Part shown: in pieces, positions 23,525 to 34,904 of the stretch
How the letters are laid out: each line of letters begins with the position of its first letter
Numbering within the stretch: the first letter of the stretch is position 1
Assembly: GCA_033557465.1 (NCBI GenBank)
Contig: CM066048.1
Location: forward strand, 12,624,305 to 12,688,304
DNA length: 64,000 nt
Source of the DNA: Ichthyophis bannanicus
Lineage: Eukaryota; Chordata; Amphibia; Gymnophiona; Ichthyophiidae
Direction of reading: 5' to 3'
The notes under the pieces: generated by a model
Told to the model about the DNA's origin: nothing
Seen by the model: only the letters and a program-made list of their open reading frames with translations
The model's database searches: none
Made by a program: the position numbers and the translations under genes

Positions 23525-25740
23525 TCCTGTTATTTATTTATTTATTTTATTTAACAATTATTTCTATACCGCTCTTTCACAAGTATCAAGTGCGGTTTAC
23601 AATGAACAGTATGTTATATTGTATGGATAGTATCATACCAAGTCATTTTACATAGAACAGATGAACTAGGTACAGATAACAGTATAAAGTTTAAACAGTG
23701 AATTATTAAACTATTATAACTTATATACATAGTAAATATATACAAATTGTATCATATGTCGCGTGTGGTTGTATACTTTATATAAGTTTCAGGCACGTGA
23801 GTGTGTGTTGTTTGAATTGTAGTAGTTAACCTGCATCTCTTTGTGTCGTCTGGCCAGTCTCTGATCCTTGGTTGTAATGCAATGAGAATAAATAGGTTTT
23901 CAGTTTTTTTCTAAATTCTTTTATGTCTGATATTGAGCTAATGTTGTCAGGAAGGTTATTCCAGAGGGTAGGAGCTGAGTGTGAGAATGCTCTCATGTTG
24001 GTTTGTTTTTTTGCTTTTGTGTAGTCTTTTGGTACTGCTATAGTGTTAGTGTTTCTACTTCTTTGTGATCTTTTATCTATTTCTATCTTGATGAGTGTAT
24101 TGAGTATAGTTGGCGCTAAGTTATTTATTAGTTTAAATGTTGTAAGTAATATCTTATATTTTATTCTGCTGTGGATAGGTAGCCAATGGAGTTCAGCTAA
24201 TGTCGGTGTGATATGTTCAATTGAGCTTATATTCATTATTATCCTTGCTGCTATGTTCTGAGTTAGTTGTAACTTTTTAATATTTTGCTTTGTGATGCCA
24301 TTAAGGATTAAATTTGCAAAATCAAAGTGTGGGGTGATGATGGCTTGTATTATGGTTATGAAGTCTTGTAAGTGGATTAATGGTCTTAGTTGTTTCAAGG
24401 TCTTAAGTTTGTAGTGTATGTTTTTTGTTAGATATTTTATGTGAGAATCCATGTTAAGTTTATTGTCAAGTATCACACCCAGGTATTTTATTTCCTTTTT
24501 TATGTTGATTTCCTGATTATCAAGTGTGATGGTGCTTGGGGTGTGTATGTTTGGTTTTTAGTAATATATAGAACGTCAGTTTTTGAGAAATTAATGTGTA
24601 AGTTCTGTTCATTGAGCCATATTGTTAGTTCTTTAAAGCACTCTGTTATCTGTTGTAGTGGAGGGTGTGGGATTTTAAATGGTATGTAGAACATTATATC
24701 GTCAGCGTAGATATGATAATGAACGCTATGACGTTTAAAGATATTGCTGACTGGTTGTAAGTAAATGTTAAACAAAAGTGCTGATAGTGCTGATCCCTGT
24801 GGGAGGCCTTGTGTTTGGTCGAATGTGTTAGATGTCTGGTTAAGGATTCTTACTGTTTGGGTTCTGTTTGATAGGTAGGATTTGAACCAGTTATGGACAG
24901 TGGATGTAATTCCTATTTGTTGAAGTCTGTTGAGCATTGTTATGTGGTTTACACTGTCAAATGCTGCAGAGATGTCGAGAAATACTAGGATGAAGGCTTG
25001 TTTTGTGTCATCGATTCCTCTTAGTAAGGTGTCATAAAGGACTGTTAGCAGTGTTTCAACTCCATGGAAAGGTCTGAAGCCATATTGGTGTTCATCAAGG
25101 AGGTTCAATGTATTAATGTATTCTTGTAGTTGTGTTTGAACTATTTTTTCAATAAGTTTGGCCATGAAGGGAATGCTCGATATGGGTCTGTATGATTTTG
25201 GGGATAATTTGTCTAGTGTTTTATTTTTAAGTATTGGTCTTATTTGGACATGTTTGAGGGATGGTGGTAAATATCCTTCGTTTAGTGATATGTTAACCAT
25301 GGGAAGGATGAAGGGAGAGAGTATTGAGAGTGTCTTTTTTATCCAGTCAACTGGGCATGGGTCAAGATATGAGGTAGTTGTATTTATGTTAGATATGATT
25401 GTTTTAAGTGTGGTCTTTGAGATCAGGCTGAAGTTGGACCAGTTATCGGGGGTTGTTTGCTTCATATTGGTGTGTGTTGTTGGGGGGTTATTTGTTTGTA
25501 TTTTTGTTTTATTAATATAGTATTGAGCTAAGTCTTGTGGGGTTATATCTATGGATATTTCATCTGAATTGTACGTTTTGTTTGTTAGTTTCTGAATTAT
25601 ACAGAATAATTCTCTTGGTCGGTTAATTGAATTGTTGAGTAAGTTAGAGTAGTAGTTTCTTTGAGCACTAAAGAGAAGTTCTGACTTATTTGGTAGAGCT
25701 GATGCTACTTTTGACAGGAACTTGTCTCTGAAATATCTTC
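23525..25740 (-). pseudogene. L2-like LINE, RT and 3' end
   Basis: Minus strand. The frame 25465-24500 carries RT: ILKNKTLDKLSPKSYRPISS, HQYGFRPFHGVETLL, FLDISAAFDSVNHITML, GLPQGSALSALLFNIYLQP and YHIYADDIMFYIPF with both aspartates kept. One frameshift near 24490 leads into 24476-23826 (MILDNKLNMDSHIKYL, LQLTQNIAARIIMNISSIEH, HITPTLAELHWLPIHSRIKY, HSAPTLWNNLPDNISS). The 3' UTR ends in a TTTA-repeat tail at 23530-23550 next to ataccgctctttcacaagta. The endonuclease part is lost or decayed near 25740. It belongs to the same subfamily as 10274-10920. Confidence 0.9.
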
Positions 25741-27140
25741 TTCAGAACTCTCATAGTTTTATTGATCAGATTTCCCTGTTTGACAGGAATCTGGAAATAA
25801 GGGTCTAAAAAAAGAGAGGATCTGAGTTGAGGCTCAGCTAATATTTCAATTACCTTGGTAAATAGATGAATAAGAAACTGGTTTTAAAACCAGATATAAA
25901 ACCAACTAGTGGTTGCTGGCAAGTAAGGCTGACAGGGAAAACTGGTCTGACCTCTGTTAAAGAGCTCTCTTAGTAGGGCTCACTACCTATCCCTGGGATC
26001 CTCTACTCCGATAGCTGCAGGTGACACCTCCAATGTGGCAGGGGACCTTACTGGTTTCCTGGAGAGCTCACTTGAGGTGGTTACTGGGCACGCTACTCTG
26101 CTTATTATGCTAGTCCTGGAGTCTGATAAATCTTTGATTCTTAATTCAAGAATTTTGGTGTGCACTTTATGGGTTCATTGGTTCGAATTTTCCCAGATGT
26201 GGCTAATGATACCCAGGTGAGGAGGAGGGAGTTCCTGGGGTACAAACCCTGGGTTCTCTTCCTCGGTGGGTCTTTTCTGCATATGTTTCCTTCTCAATGT
26301 TTTATTTCCTGTAATGGTAAGAATTTTCTGTTTTTTGAACCGAGATAGCTGCTGGAATTCTTGGTGGCCAGGGAAGAATCCGTATCTGTAGCAGCTTCCT
26401 GCCCGGCTGATGCATGAGACTCTGTCAGTCTGTATGATTGTTTCTTAAATTTGGGTTTCCAACTGAAGTATTCCTTCATTCCCCTCCCCTTTTTCTTTTC
26501 CTTTTTCCTCTTATTGTGGGATTAATAGTGGTATTTTTCTTTGCAGAGTGGTTTGTACTCTCTGATTTGTTGTTTCCTTATGAATTGCTTAATGGATGTT
26601 ACCATGTATTTTCTTTCATTCATGTATGTGCTTGAATGTTGTATTAAAACGTAATCAATCAATAAATAACAAACAGACAGCAGATTCAGCCTCAACACCA
26701 GGACAGGTTTTGCATTTTTTGAGGTTTTTTTAGATAGGCAGTAGAGTGCTGGACATCCCCGGACCGGAGAGGTTTCTAAAGTCAGACTGGAAGAAGAGGC
26801 AACATCACTGGACTGATGGACGAGTGACCGCGCCCTGTCACAAGATAGGTCTGGGAAGAGTTACCAGCGTACTCATACCCTGAGAGACGTAAGCATTTAT
26901 GAGCTGATACTGAGCTCATTTAAGTAAAATAAACACTGAGTACTTGGAGCAAGCAGGGAAATTACCTGTTAAAGGGTGACTGCTTTCAGTTCATGCACAA
27001 AGGGAGAATAAATTTGTTGATGGGAAAGTAATAGGAATAGGAGTGAGACATAAAAACAAAACAAAGGTTGTTTGGAAATGATCTCACTTACCTGTACTTG
27101 TTGAAAGAGAATTGTTTCAAGAGGAAGAAGCTGTGATTCA
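25741..27140. other. Unassigned stretch upstream of DIRS copy 1
   Basis: No coding motif recognised. Mixed composition; the ORFs seen are short and have no family features. A segment with repeated aatcaatcaataaataac lies near 26650. Confidence 0.35.
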
Positions 27141-27546
27141 TGTTAAAGTGATCTCCAGGAACAAGCAGGAATGAGTCTTCACGAATGGGTATCGTTGGGA
27201 CCGACAGAGTCTGTGCGGGGATGCTCCCCAGCGTCCAATCAGGAAGCTTTTGGGAGCATCCCACAGCGCCTGCGTGCTGCCTTCCCGCCTTTCCCAACCG
27301 TCTCTCTCCAGTTCTTCTTTTCCGCGGAGCCAGCAGGTCGTGTTCCTGTCACTGCAGAAGAATTTCTTTATTTTTCTTTATTTCTTTTGTGTCGCGTCTG
27401 CCTCCTTCGACGCTCTACCGGTACCACCGTTCTTTCTTTCTTTTCTTTCAAAAAAAAAAAAAAAAACTGACTGAGGAGAGAAATATATTTTTTACTTTCT
27501 CTTCTGGTGCCTTCTTCGGGCCTTAGGCCCAGACTTCTTCCTCAAC
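27141..27546 (+). mobile_element. DIRS copy 1, 5' terminal region and leader
   Basis: The segment gtgatctccaggaacaagca, then ggaatgagtcttcac and gcgtccaatcaggaagcttt, matches in inverted orientation the 3' terminal structure of DIRS copy 2 (58190-58395). Matching 5' and 3' ends in opposite orientation are typical of DIRS elements, which have inverted terminal repeats and no target duplication. An A run at 27450-27465 lies in the leader before gag. Confidence 0.75.
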
Positions 27547-29390
27547 ATGGAAAAGCCCGCTTCAGGGTTTAAGAAGTGCACAAAATGTGGCGGTACTATT
27601 TCCGTCACCGACACCCATGACTGGTGTCTGAAATGTTTAGGTCCTGACCAATCCATCACAGATTGTATGTCCTGTGCCATGATGTCTAAGAGAGGTCGGC
27701 AGAACCGAGCAGCCAAGCTCAGTACCCTGTTTCCCTCTGATGCAGCTTCGGTGGCATCGACGTCTTCCAGGGCTTCCTCTTCTTCACATGGATCTCAGGT
27801 AACTAAGCATAAGTCTAGCCGGTCCTTGAAGGGTAGATCTCCTTCTAAGCATCGAGATGCCTCTGGCGTTGCCCTCAAGGATTTCGCACCGGCAAAATTA
27901 CCCCAGCGGGAGGCTCTGGCTTCCAAAGCTTCATCTATGGGGTTACAGGTTGATCTCGATGACTCGGCCTCGACCGATCACCTGTTGCCAAGCTCTGGGG
28001 TACCGGTGGCTCCCACCGGTACCGACCTCCAGGCATTGGTAGCGTCGATGGATCAGAGGATTTTGTCCATGGAACGCAGTCTAGCGGCATTCCTTGTGGC
28101 ATCGACGCCCTTGGTACCACAACAGACTACTCCAGCGGTACCAGTTCCAGCACCGACGTCGGTACTGATCCCGGTACCGATTGCATCGACATCGGCATCG
28201 GTGTCTGCTGGAATGGTACCCTGTCCTCTGATGCCCTCCGATACCGATTCCTCGGTACCGGTTATGCCCGATGCCGATCTTACTCAGTGTGGCTATCGGG
28301 CATTGCAAGAGCATCCAGACAGACTCGGAGGAGTCTGAGGGTTCTGTCGATGTATCGGTGCTGCTTCCTCAGGAGCCTCCCTCTCCTAAGCAGAGGATGT
28401 CTCCTCCAGAGGACTTATCTTTTCAGGATTTCATCCGAGAAGTGGCCCAGGGCCTATCTGTCTCTGTGGCCCCTGAGACAGAGCCCAGAGCCAAGGAGTT
28501 AGATATTTTACAATATCCTAAAACTCCTAAAGAAGCAGCTACCTTACCTATTCATGAGATTCTTTATTGATCTCATGTTGAGGATGTGGGAGTCACCCCT
28601 CACTACCTCCCCTCATTCTCGCAGGTTGGACACCATGTATCGTGTCCCTCCTTGTCCTGGTTTCCATAAAGCTCAGCTTCCTCACCATTCCATTGTGGTA
28701 GAGTCTGCTATGAGAAAGATTAGAAGTGCAAAGAGGCACGCTTCTAATCCTACAGGACGTGAATGTAGAACCCTGGATGCTTTTGGACGTAGAGTCTTCC
28801 AAGCTTCCATGCTAGCTGCAAGAATTAATTCTTACAGTCTTTACATGGGAATGTTCCTAAAGGAGGTCACAAATCATTTGCTGTCTTTAAGTCCTTTCAT
28901 GTCTGAAGATAAAAGACAGGAATTTATCACTTGGCTCAAGAATGCTCAAGATGTCTCCAAATTTTCCAATCGTGCAGCTTTCGACTCCTTTGAGTGTGTA
29001 AGCAGAGCCTCGGCTATTGCCATAGGTGCACGTAGGATTGCTTGGCTTCAAGCATCTGATTTGGAGCTCTGGGTCCAAGATGAATTAGGGAATATCCCTT
29101 GTACAGGTGAGAACCTGTTTGGTAAAGATTGGCAGGCAAAGGCCAATCAGATGGATGCTGAAAACTCTGCCTTGGATAGATTATCCAAGTCTACCTCTGC
29201 TCCTGTCAAGAAAAAGTTGTTCAAAAAGACAACTTTTTCTAAGAAGGGAAGATATTATTCTGCTTATGGTCAGCAGGCATCTTCTGCACCTAGGTTTACA
29301 ACCAAACATCAGCAACCATCCAAGCAAAGCAAAGCAAAGGCTACTAGGCCTTCTCCAGCCCAACAACCACAGCCCCCTCAGGGCCTTTGA
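27547..29390 (+). pseudogene. DIRS copy 1 gag-like ORF, two frameshifts
   Basis: Structural (gag-like) protein of a DIRS element. It starts at ATG 27547 with a Cys/His-rich segment (CTKCGG, then HDWCLKCLGPD and CMSC), followed by a Ser-rich region and a Pro/Thr/Val-rich spacer with many ggtacc-type repeats. Frame 1 runs to 28338, the reading continues in a second frame at 28271-28570 (PPEDLSFQDFIREVAQGL, ILQYPKTPKEAATLPIHEIL) and in a third at 28554-29390 (MWESPLTTSPHSRRLDTMYR, ECRTLDAFGRRVFQASML). DIRS copy 2 has the corresponding frame open across the first shift, so these are mutations in copy 1. The end overlaps the RT frame. Confidence 0.85.
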
Positions 29391-30290
29391 CTTGCAGCTA
29401 GAGAACCTAGCCTTCCTGGCTCTAGAAGTACCAGAGCCCTCCACCATTCCAAGAAGGTTGACTTACTTTGCTCCCAGATGGGAACAAATCACAGCAGAGC
29501 ACTGGACACTTTCCATCATAAGGGAGGGGTACAAGCTTCATTTTTCAAGCCTGCCCCCTCACTCGGTGGTGAGACAGTTCCATTCTCCGACCTCTCTTCT
29601 TGACCTGTTGGGTCGGGAGATTGCCACTCTTCTTGTCCAGGGGGCAATAGAGGAGGTGCCTTTTCTTCAACAAGGCACAGGGTTCTACTCCCCTTACTTT
29701 CCTATCCCAAAGAAAACAGGGGGCTACAGACCCATCTTAGATCTCAGAGAATTGAAGACATTTCTAGTCAAAGAGAAATTCAAAATGATTTCTCTTGGTG
29801 CTCTGCTTCCATACCGTCAGAGTCAAGATTGGCTTTGTTCTCTAGATCTCCAGGATGCGTACACCCATGTTCTCATCCATCCAAACCACAGAAGGTTCCT
29901 TCGGTTCCTTTTTCAGGGAAAGCACTATCAATACAGGGTGTTTCCTTTTGGTCTGGCCTCTGCACCAAGGGTGTTCACGAAATGCATGGCAGTAGTAGAT
30001 GCATTTCTGCGCACTCTAGGAATATTTGTCTTCCCTTATCTGGACGACTGGCTCATTCGAGCTCCCACTCAGTCAGAGGCCGAGATCTCTCTATCCTGCA
30101 CAATGCGTATCCTTCAATATTTAGGGCTGGTAATAAACATCTCAAAATCCAGTCTAACCCCTACTCAGTCCCTGGAGTTCATAGGGGCGTTGCTGGATAC
30201 CACAAAGGCAAGGGCTCGTTGTCTTCGCTTGGTGCAGTTAGCTTCTCAAGCAGAGTTAAAGCCCCATTTAACTGCTCAAGAAATGTTGCA
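29360..30290 (+). pseudogene. DIRS copy 1 reverse transcriptase, 3'-truncated
   Basis: RT of a DIRS retroelement, read in a frame open from 29107; the real reading starts near 29360, overlapping the gag end. Visible blocks are EEVPFLQQGTGFYSPYFPIP, KTGGYRPILDLRELKTF, CSLDLQDAYTHVLIHPNHRR (motif A), YRVFPFGLASAPRVFTK, and FPYLDDWLIRAP with catalytic D313 and D314 of that frame. LGLVINISKSSL and LEFIGALLDTTKARA follow, and then the match stops at about 30290, where the purine-rich block begins. RNase H, methyltransferase-like and tyrosine recombinase regions are absent, so this copy has lost its whole 3' half. The frame continues to 30510 only by chance. Confidence 0.9.
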
Positions 30291-31276
30291 GGGAGAGTGG
30301 CAGGGAGACAGATGCTGGATAAGGGGAAGCAAGGAGAGAGATGCTGGATACCGAGGCCAGAGAAAAGACATTGGACATGGGGGTGGGATAAGGGGACAAA
30401 TGCTGGCCAAGGGGGAAGAAGGGCAGTTGATGGCAACAGGGGGGAGGAGGAGGGCAGATGCCGGCAGTGGATTGAAGGTTGCAAGAGGAAGAATGGAGAA
30501 GAGATGCTAGGCATGGGGGGATAGGCGAAAAAGGGCAGATGGTGGGGGAACATAGGAGTCAAGGGCAGATACTGGGCATGATAGGACAGATTCAGGAAAT
30601 GGAGGTTTGGAGGGCAGATGTTGAGCATGGACAGGGGTAGAAAGGAGAGAGATGGCAAATGGTGGACATGGGTGCATAGAGGGAAGATGCTGGGCATGGG
30701 GGAAATAGGGGAGAAAGGGCAGATGCTGGATGTGGGGGTGCTGGTAAGGAGAGATGCTGGACATGGGGACGGGATAAGGACACAGAGGGGAGATTCTGGA
30801 CAGGGGAAAGATAGGGCCATAGAGAGGAAGTGCTAAACATGGGGGAACGGGTGGGGGGGGAGGACAGGGATGGAAAACAAAGGGGAGATTATGGACATGG
30901 GGAGAATAGGGATAGGGACACAGAGGAGAGATACTGGGTATGGAAGGAGAGAGGAGGGGAGGGGAGTTAGTTAAAGACTGGGAAATAAAAGACTGAGGAA
31001 GGAGAGAGAGAGAGGGAAGGTTGGGGTGAGGAAAAATATGGAAAGCTGCAGCTAAATACAGTAAAAAAAAAAAAAAGTAAAATTGAAACATGGTTGGTAA
31101 GAAGGAGTAATGACATTGGATAGAGAAACACAAGAACAATCGAGGAAAATGGAAAAGAAGACATCAGTGTTAAAGACTGACCTAAAGGAGACAGGAGAAG
31201 AGAGAAGATATGTCAAATGAATAGGAGATCATGAAAAGAGAGCTATAAGGAAAACAGACACCAGAGACTAGGACCA
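30291..31276. repeat. Purine-rich block with 'agatgctggacatggg' minisatellite, copy 2
   Basis: Loosely repeated units such as gagagatgctgg and gcatgggggaa fill 30291-30980, followed by an A run near 31062-31075 and a more complex end with gtaagaaggagtaatgac and ccagagactaggacc. The order is the same as at 5690-6571. It replaces the 3' half of DIRS copy 1 and is followed immediately by a CR1 sequence. Long minus-strand frames (30820-30179, 31139-30507) are composition artefacts. Confidence 0.75.
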
Positions 31277-31499
31277 GGCTTTCCCCTATTATCTAGTTTA
31301 AAAGCTGCTCTATCTCCTTTTTAAAGGTTAATGCCAGCAGCCTGGTTCCATCCCGGTTAAGGTGAAGCCCATCCCTTCGGAAGAGCCCCTCCTTTCCCCA
31401 GAATGTTCCCCAGTTCCTAACAAATCCGAACCCCTCATCTCTGCACCATTGTCTCATCCACGCATTGAGACTCCGGAGCTCTGCCTGTCTATTGGGTCC
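31277..31499 (-). repeat. Inverted duplicate of the CR1 5' end (left palindrome arm)
   Basis: This 223-bp segment is the reverse complement of 31524-31746 with about two mismatches seen; the 24-nt spacer is 31500-31523. Both strands therefore encode the same ORF1 end (DGLHLNRDGTRLLALTF). It looks like a fold-back of the truncated CR1 cDNA rather than a separate insertion. Confidence 0.9.
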
Positions 31500-34400
31500 G
31501 AAATGCTTCCCGTTCCACGCGCAGGACCCAATAGGCAGGCAGAGCTCCGGAGTCTCAATGCGTGGATGAGACAATGGTGCAGAGATGAGGGGTTCGGATT
31601 TGTTAGGAACTGGGGAACATTCTGGGGAAAGGAGGGGCTCTTCCGAAGGGATGGGCTTCACCTTAACCGGGATGGAACCAGGCTGCTGGCATTAACCTTT
31701 TAAAAGGAGATAGAGCAGCTTTTAAACTAGATAATAGGGGAAAGCCGACAGTCGCCCAAGAGCGCATGGTTCGGAAGAATGTATCCTTGAAGGATACTAC
31801 AAAAAGCAGAGAGGTTCCAAAAAAGAGTAAAGTAGCCCAAATGCCCTCGAGTATGGAGCAGACAGAACTTAAAGATCCCAAATTACCCATGTCTACCAAT
31901 AGCCAAATTAATATGAATAAAATACAGTCTCTAAAATGCTTGTATGCAAATGCTAGAAGTCTACAAAACAAGATGGGAGAGTTAGAATATATAGCACTAA
32001 ACGAGAGGTTAGATATGATTGGAATATCAGAGACATGGAGGAAGGAGGACAACCAGTGGGACACTGTGATACCTGGGTACAAACTATATCGAAATGATAG
32101 AGCTGATCAAATTGGTGGAGGGGTTGCGCTCTATGTTAGAGAGGGCATTGAGTCAGAAAGGATTAAAGTTTTGCAAGAAACAAAATTTGCTGTAGAATCT
32201 CTATGGATTGAAATTCCATGTAAAAAGGGGAAGGCGATGGCAGTGGGGGTGTACTATCATCCGCCTGGCCAGAATGAACAAATGGATGATGAAATGCTCA
32301 AAGAAATCAAGGAAGCTAGCAAACGTTACAGTGCAGTAATAATAATGGGTGATTTCAATTACCCCGGCATCGACTGGGTCAGTGTCACAACAGGACATGC
32401 TAGGGAGATAAAGTTCCTAGATGAAATAAATGACTGCTTCTTGGAGCAGCTGGTTCATGAACCGACCAGAGGGGAAGCAATATTAGACCTAGTCCTTAGT
32501 GGAACACCAGATGTAGTGCAAGAGATAAGGGTGTTGGGGCCACTTGGCAATAGTGATCATAGCATGATCGCCTTTGATTTAATTAGTGGAGGAGGGATAG
32601 TAAGGAAATCCACAGTACTACCCTTTAACTTTCGAAAGGGAGACTATGATAGAATGAGGAAAACAGTTAAGAAAAAACTAAAAGGAGCAGTTGCAAAGGT
32701 TAAAGACGTACATCAAGCTTGGGTGTTGTTGAAAAATACTATCTTGGAAGCCCAGACCAGCTGTATTCCACGCTTTAAGAAAAGTGGAAGGAAGTCCAAA
32801 AAATTGCCAGCATGGTTTAAAGCTGAGGTCAGAGAGGCTGTTGTTGCCAAAAAAGCATCTTTCAAGAAATGGAAAAAAGAGCCAAATGATGAAACCTGGA
32901 AACAGCACAAGCACTGGCAAGTCAAATGCAAGGCATTGATAAGGCAGGCAAAGAGAGAATTTGAGAAGAAGCATGCTGCGGAAGCAAAAACGCGAAATAA
33001 AGACCTTTTCAAGTACATTCGTAGCAAAAAACCCGTGAGAGAGTCAGTTGGTCCATTAGATGATAAAGGGGTTAAAGGAGCACTAAGAGGCGACAAGGCG
33101 ATAGCGGAGAGACTGAATGAATTCTTTGCTTCGGTCTTTACTGAGGAAGATGTAGGGATGTTACCCACGACTGAAGTGGTATTTAAAGGTGTGGAAGAAT
33201 TGAAGGAAATATCGATACATCGGGAAGATGTCTTACAACTATTAGATAAACTGAAGAGTAGCAAATCACCTGGGCCGGATGGTATACATCCAAGGGTGTT
33301 GAAAGAACTGAAATTTGAGATTGCAGACCTGCTATCAGTAATCTGTGAACTATCATTAAAATCATCTCTAATACCTGAGGATTGGAGGATCGCCAATGTA
33401 ACACCAATTTTTAAAAAGGGTTCGAGGGGTGATCCGGGAAACTACAGACCGGTGAGCCTGACATCAGTACCGGGAAAAATGGTAGAAACCATCATAAAGA
33501 ATAAAATTACTCAGCATATAGATAGTCATGACCTAATGGGAGACAGCCAACATGGCTTTAGACAAGGAAGATCTTGTCTTACTAATCTGTTATGTTTTTT
33601 TGAAGGAGTGAATAAACAGGTGGACAAAGGTGAGTCGGTTGATATTGTGTATCTGGACTTTCAGAAAGCCTTTGACAAGGTCCCTCATGAGAGACTTTTG
33701 GCAAAACTAAAGAGTCATGGGATAGGAGGCAGTGTACTACTGTGGATCAGGAACTGGTTAAAAGATAGAAAGCAGAGGGTAGGGCTAAATGGCCAATTTT
33801 CCCAATGGAGAAAGGTGAATAGTGGTGTACCCCAGGGATCTGTGCTGGGTCCGCTGCTTTTTGACATATTCATAAATGACCTGGAAAGTGGAATAACGAG
33901 TGAGGTTATCAAATTTGCTGATGACACAAAACTATTTAAAGTTGTTAAAACCCAGGAGGATTGTGGAAAATTGCAAGAGGATCTTGATAAATTGGAAGAC
34001 TGGGCATCAAAATGGCAGATGAAATTTAATGTGGAGAAGTGCAAGGTTATGCACCTAGGGAAGAACAACCCAAACTATGGTTACACGATGCAAGGTTCCA
34101 CATTAGGAACCACCACCCAAGAAAAAGATTTAGGCATCCTTGTGGATACCATGTTAAAACCCTCGGCCCAGTGTGCAGCGGCGGCCAAGAGAGCAAATAG
34201 AATGCTAGGTATGATAAGGAAAGGAATGGAAAATAAAACAAAAGATATTATAATGCCTCTATATCGTTCCATGGTGAGACCGCACCTTGAATATTGTGTG
34301 CAATTCTGGTCGCCATATCTTAAAAAGGATATAGCAATTTTAGAAAAGGTTCAGAGAAGAGCCACCAAAATGGTAAAGGGGATGGAAGGCTACTCCTATG

Positions 34401-34904
34401 AAGAAAGGCTAAAAAGGTTGGGGCTCTTTAACCTGGAAAAGAGACGGCTGAGGGGAGATATGATAGAAGTCTATAAATTAATGAACGGAGTGGAACGGGT
34501 AAACGTAGATCGATTGTTTAGGTTATCAGAATATAGAAAGACTAGGGGACATGCAATGAAGCTACAGGGTAAACTATTTAAGACAAATAAGAGAAAATAT
34601 TTTTTCACTCAATGTGTAATCAAACTCTGGAATTTGTTACCGGAGGATGTAGTAAGAGCTGTTAGTGTAGCTGGGTTTAAAAAAGGTTTGGACAAGTTCC
34701 TGAAGGAAAGGTCCATAAACCATTATTAAAAAGGGACCCAGGATATCAATGCTTGACCCAATACAAGCATTGCGGAACCTGTGTCTCTTGGGGAAACTGC
34801 TAGGTACGTATGACCTAGATTGGCCACTGTTGGAAACAGGATACTGGGCTTGATGGACCTTGGTCTGACCCAGTAGGGCATATCTTATGTTCTTATGTTC
34901 TTAT
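31500..34904 (+). mobile_element. CR1-like LINE with complete ORF2 and 3' end, 5'-truncated in ORF1
   Basis: Starts within the last part of ORF1 (compare copy 2, 45058 onward), includes an intact ORF2 (31766-34729) and a 3' UTR with ctgttggaaacaggatactg, and ends in the octamer tail tcttatgttcttatgttctt at about 34904. Only ORF1 is incomplete: its end (SLNAWMRQWCRDEGFGFVRN and onward) runs to 31703, where one extra T-to-A change relative to copy 2 creates a stop just before KKEIEQ. The overall good state implies a recent insertion. Confidence 0.92.
31766..34729 (+). CDS. CR1-like LINE ORF2 protein (endonuclease-reverse transcriptase), 987 aa, intact
   Basis: Multifunctional retrotransposition enzyme: it nicks the target DNA and copies the element RNA from the nick. 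APE-type endonuclease is at about residues 50-275, with LKCLYANARSLQNKMGELEY, GISETW, MGDFNYPG (D196, N198) and GNSDHSMIAFD (S263, D264, H265). A basic linker covers about 290-480. RT follows: KSPGPDGIHPRVLKEL, YRPVSLTSVPGKMVE, HGFRQGRSC, VYLDFQKAFDKVPH (D631), SGVPQGSVLGPLLF (from S686) and KFADDTKLF (D719, D720). The C-terminal domain has [20 protein letters not shown] and the ending IKLWNLLPEDVVRA. Every catalytic residue is in place and no stop interrupts it. ATG 31766 is the first one after the ORF1 remains; copy 2 has the same start at 45322. Length is about that of full CR1 ORF2. Confidence 0.93.
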   Translation: MVRKNVSLKDTTKSREVPKKSKVAQMPSSMEQTELKDPKLPMSTNSQINMNKIQSLKCLYANARSLQNKMGELEYIALNERLDMIGISETWRKEDNQWDTVIPGYKLYRNDRADQIGGGVALYVREGIESERIKVLQETKFAVESLWIEIPCKKGKAMAVGVYYHPPGQNEQMDDEMLKEIKEASKRYSAVIIMGDFNYPGIDWVSVTTGHAREIKFLDEINDCFLEQLVHEPTRGEAILDLVLSGTPDVVQEIRVLGPLGNSDHSMIAFDLISGGGIVRKSTVLPFNFRKGDYDRMRKTVKKKLKGAVAKVKDVHQAWVLLKNTILEAQTSCIPRFKKSGRKSKKLPAWFKAEVREAVVAKKASFKKWKKEPNDETWKQHKHWQVKCKALIRQAKREFEKKHAAEAKTRNKDLFKYIRSKKPVRESVGPLDDKGVKGALRGDKAIAERLNEFFASVFTEEDVGMLPTTEVVFKGVEELKEISIHREDVLQLLDKLKSSKSPGPDGIHPRVLKELKFEIADLLSVICELSLKSSLIPEDWRIANVTPIFKKGSRGDPGNYRPVSLTSVPGKMVETIIKNKITQHIDSHDLMGDSQHGFRQGRSCLTNLLCFFEGVNKQVDKGESVDIVYLDFQKAFDKVPHERLLAKLKSHGIGGSVLLWIRNWLKDRKQRVGLNGQFSQWRKVNSGVPQGSVLGPLLFDIFINDLESGITSEVIKFADDTKLFKVVKTQEDCGKLQEDLDKLEDWASKWQMKFNVEKCKVMHLGKNNPNYGYTMQGSTLGTTTQEKDLGILVDTMLKPSAQCAAAAKRANRMLGMIRKGMENKTKDIIMPLYRSMVRPHLEYCVQFWSPYLKKDIAILEKVQRRATKMVKGMEGYSYEERLKRLGLFNLEKRRLRGDMIEVYKLMNGVERVNVDRLFRLSEYRKTRGHAMKLQGKLFKTNKRKYFFTQCVIKLWNLLPEDVVRAVSVAGFKKGLDKFLKERSINHY

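Noticed and set aside
27100..27200. Possible host gene promoter upstream of 27547
   Set aside because: The region matches the terminal repeat of DIRS copy 2, so it is element leader rather than a host promoter.
32713..33396. 227-codon minus-strand frame
   Set aside because: Antisense shadow of the intact CR1 ORF2.
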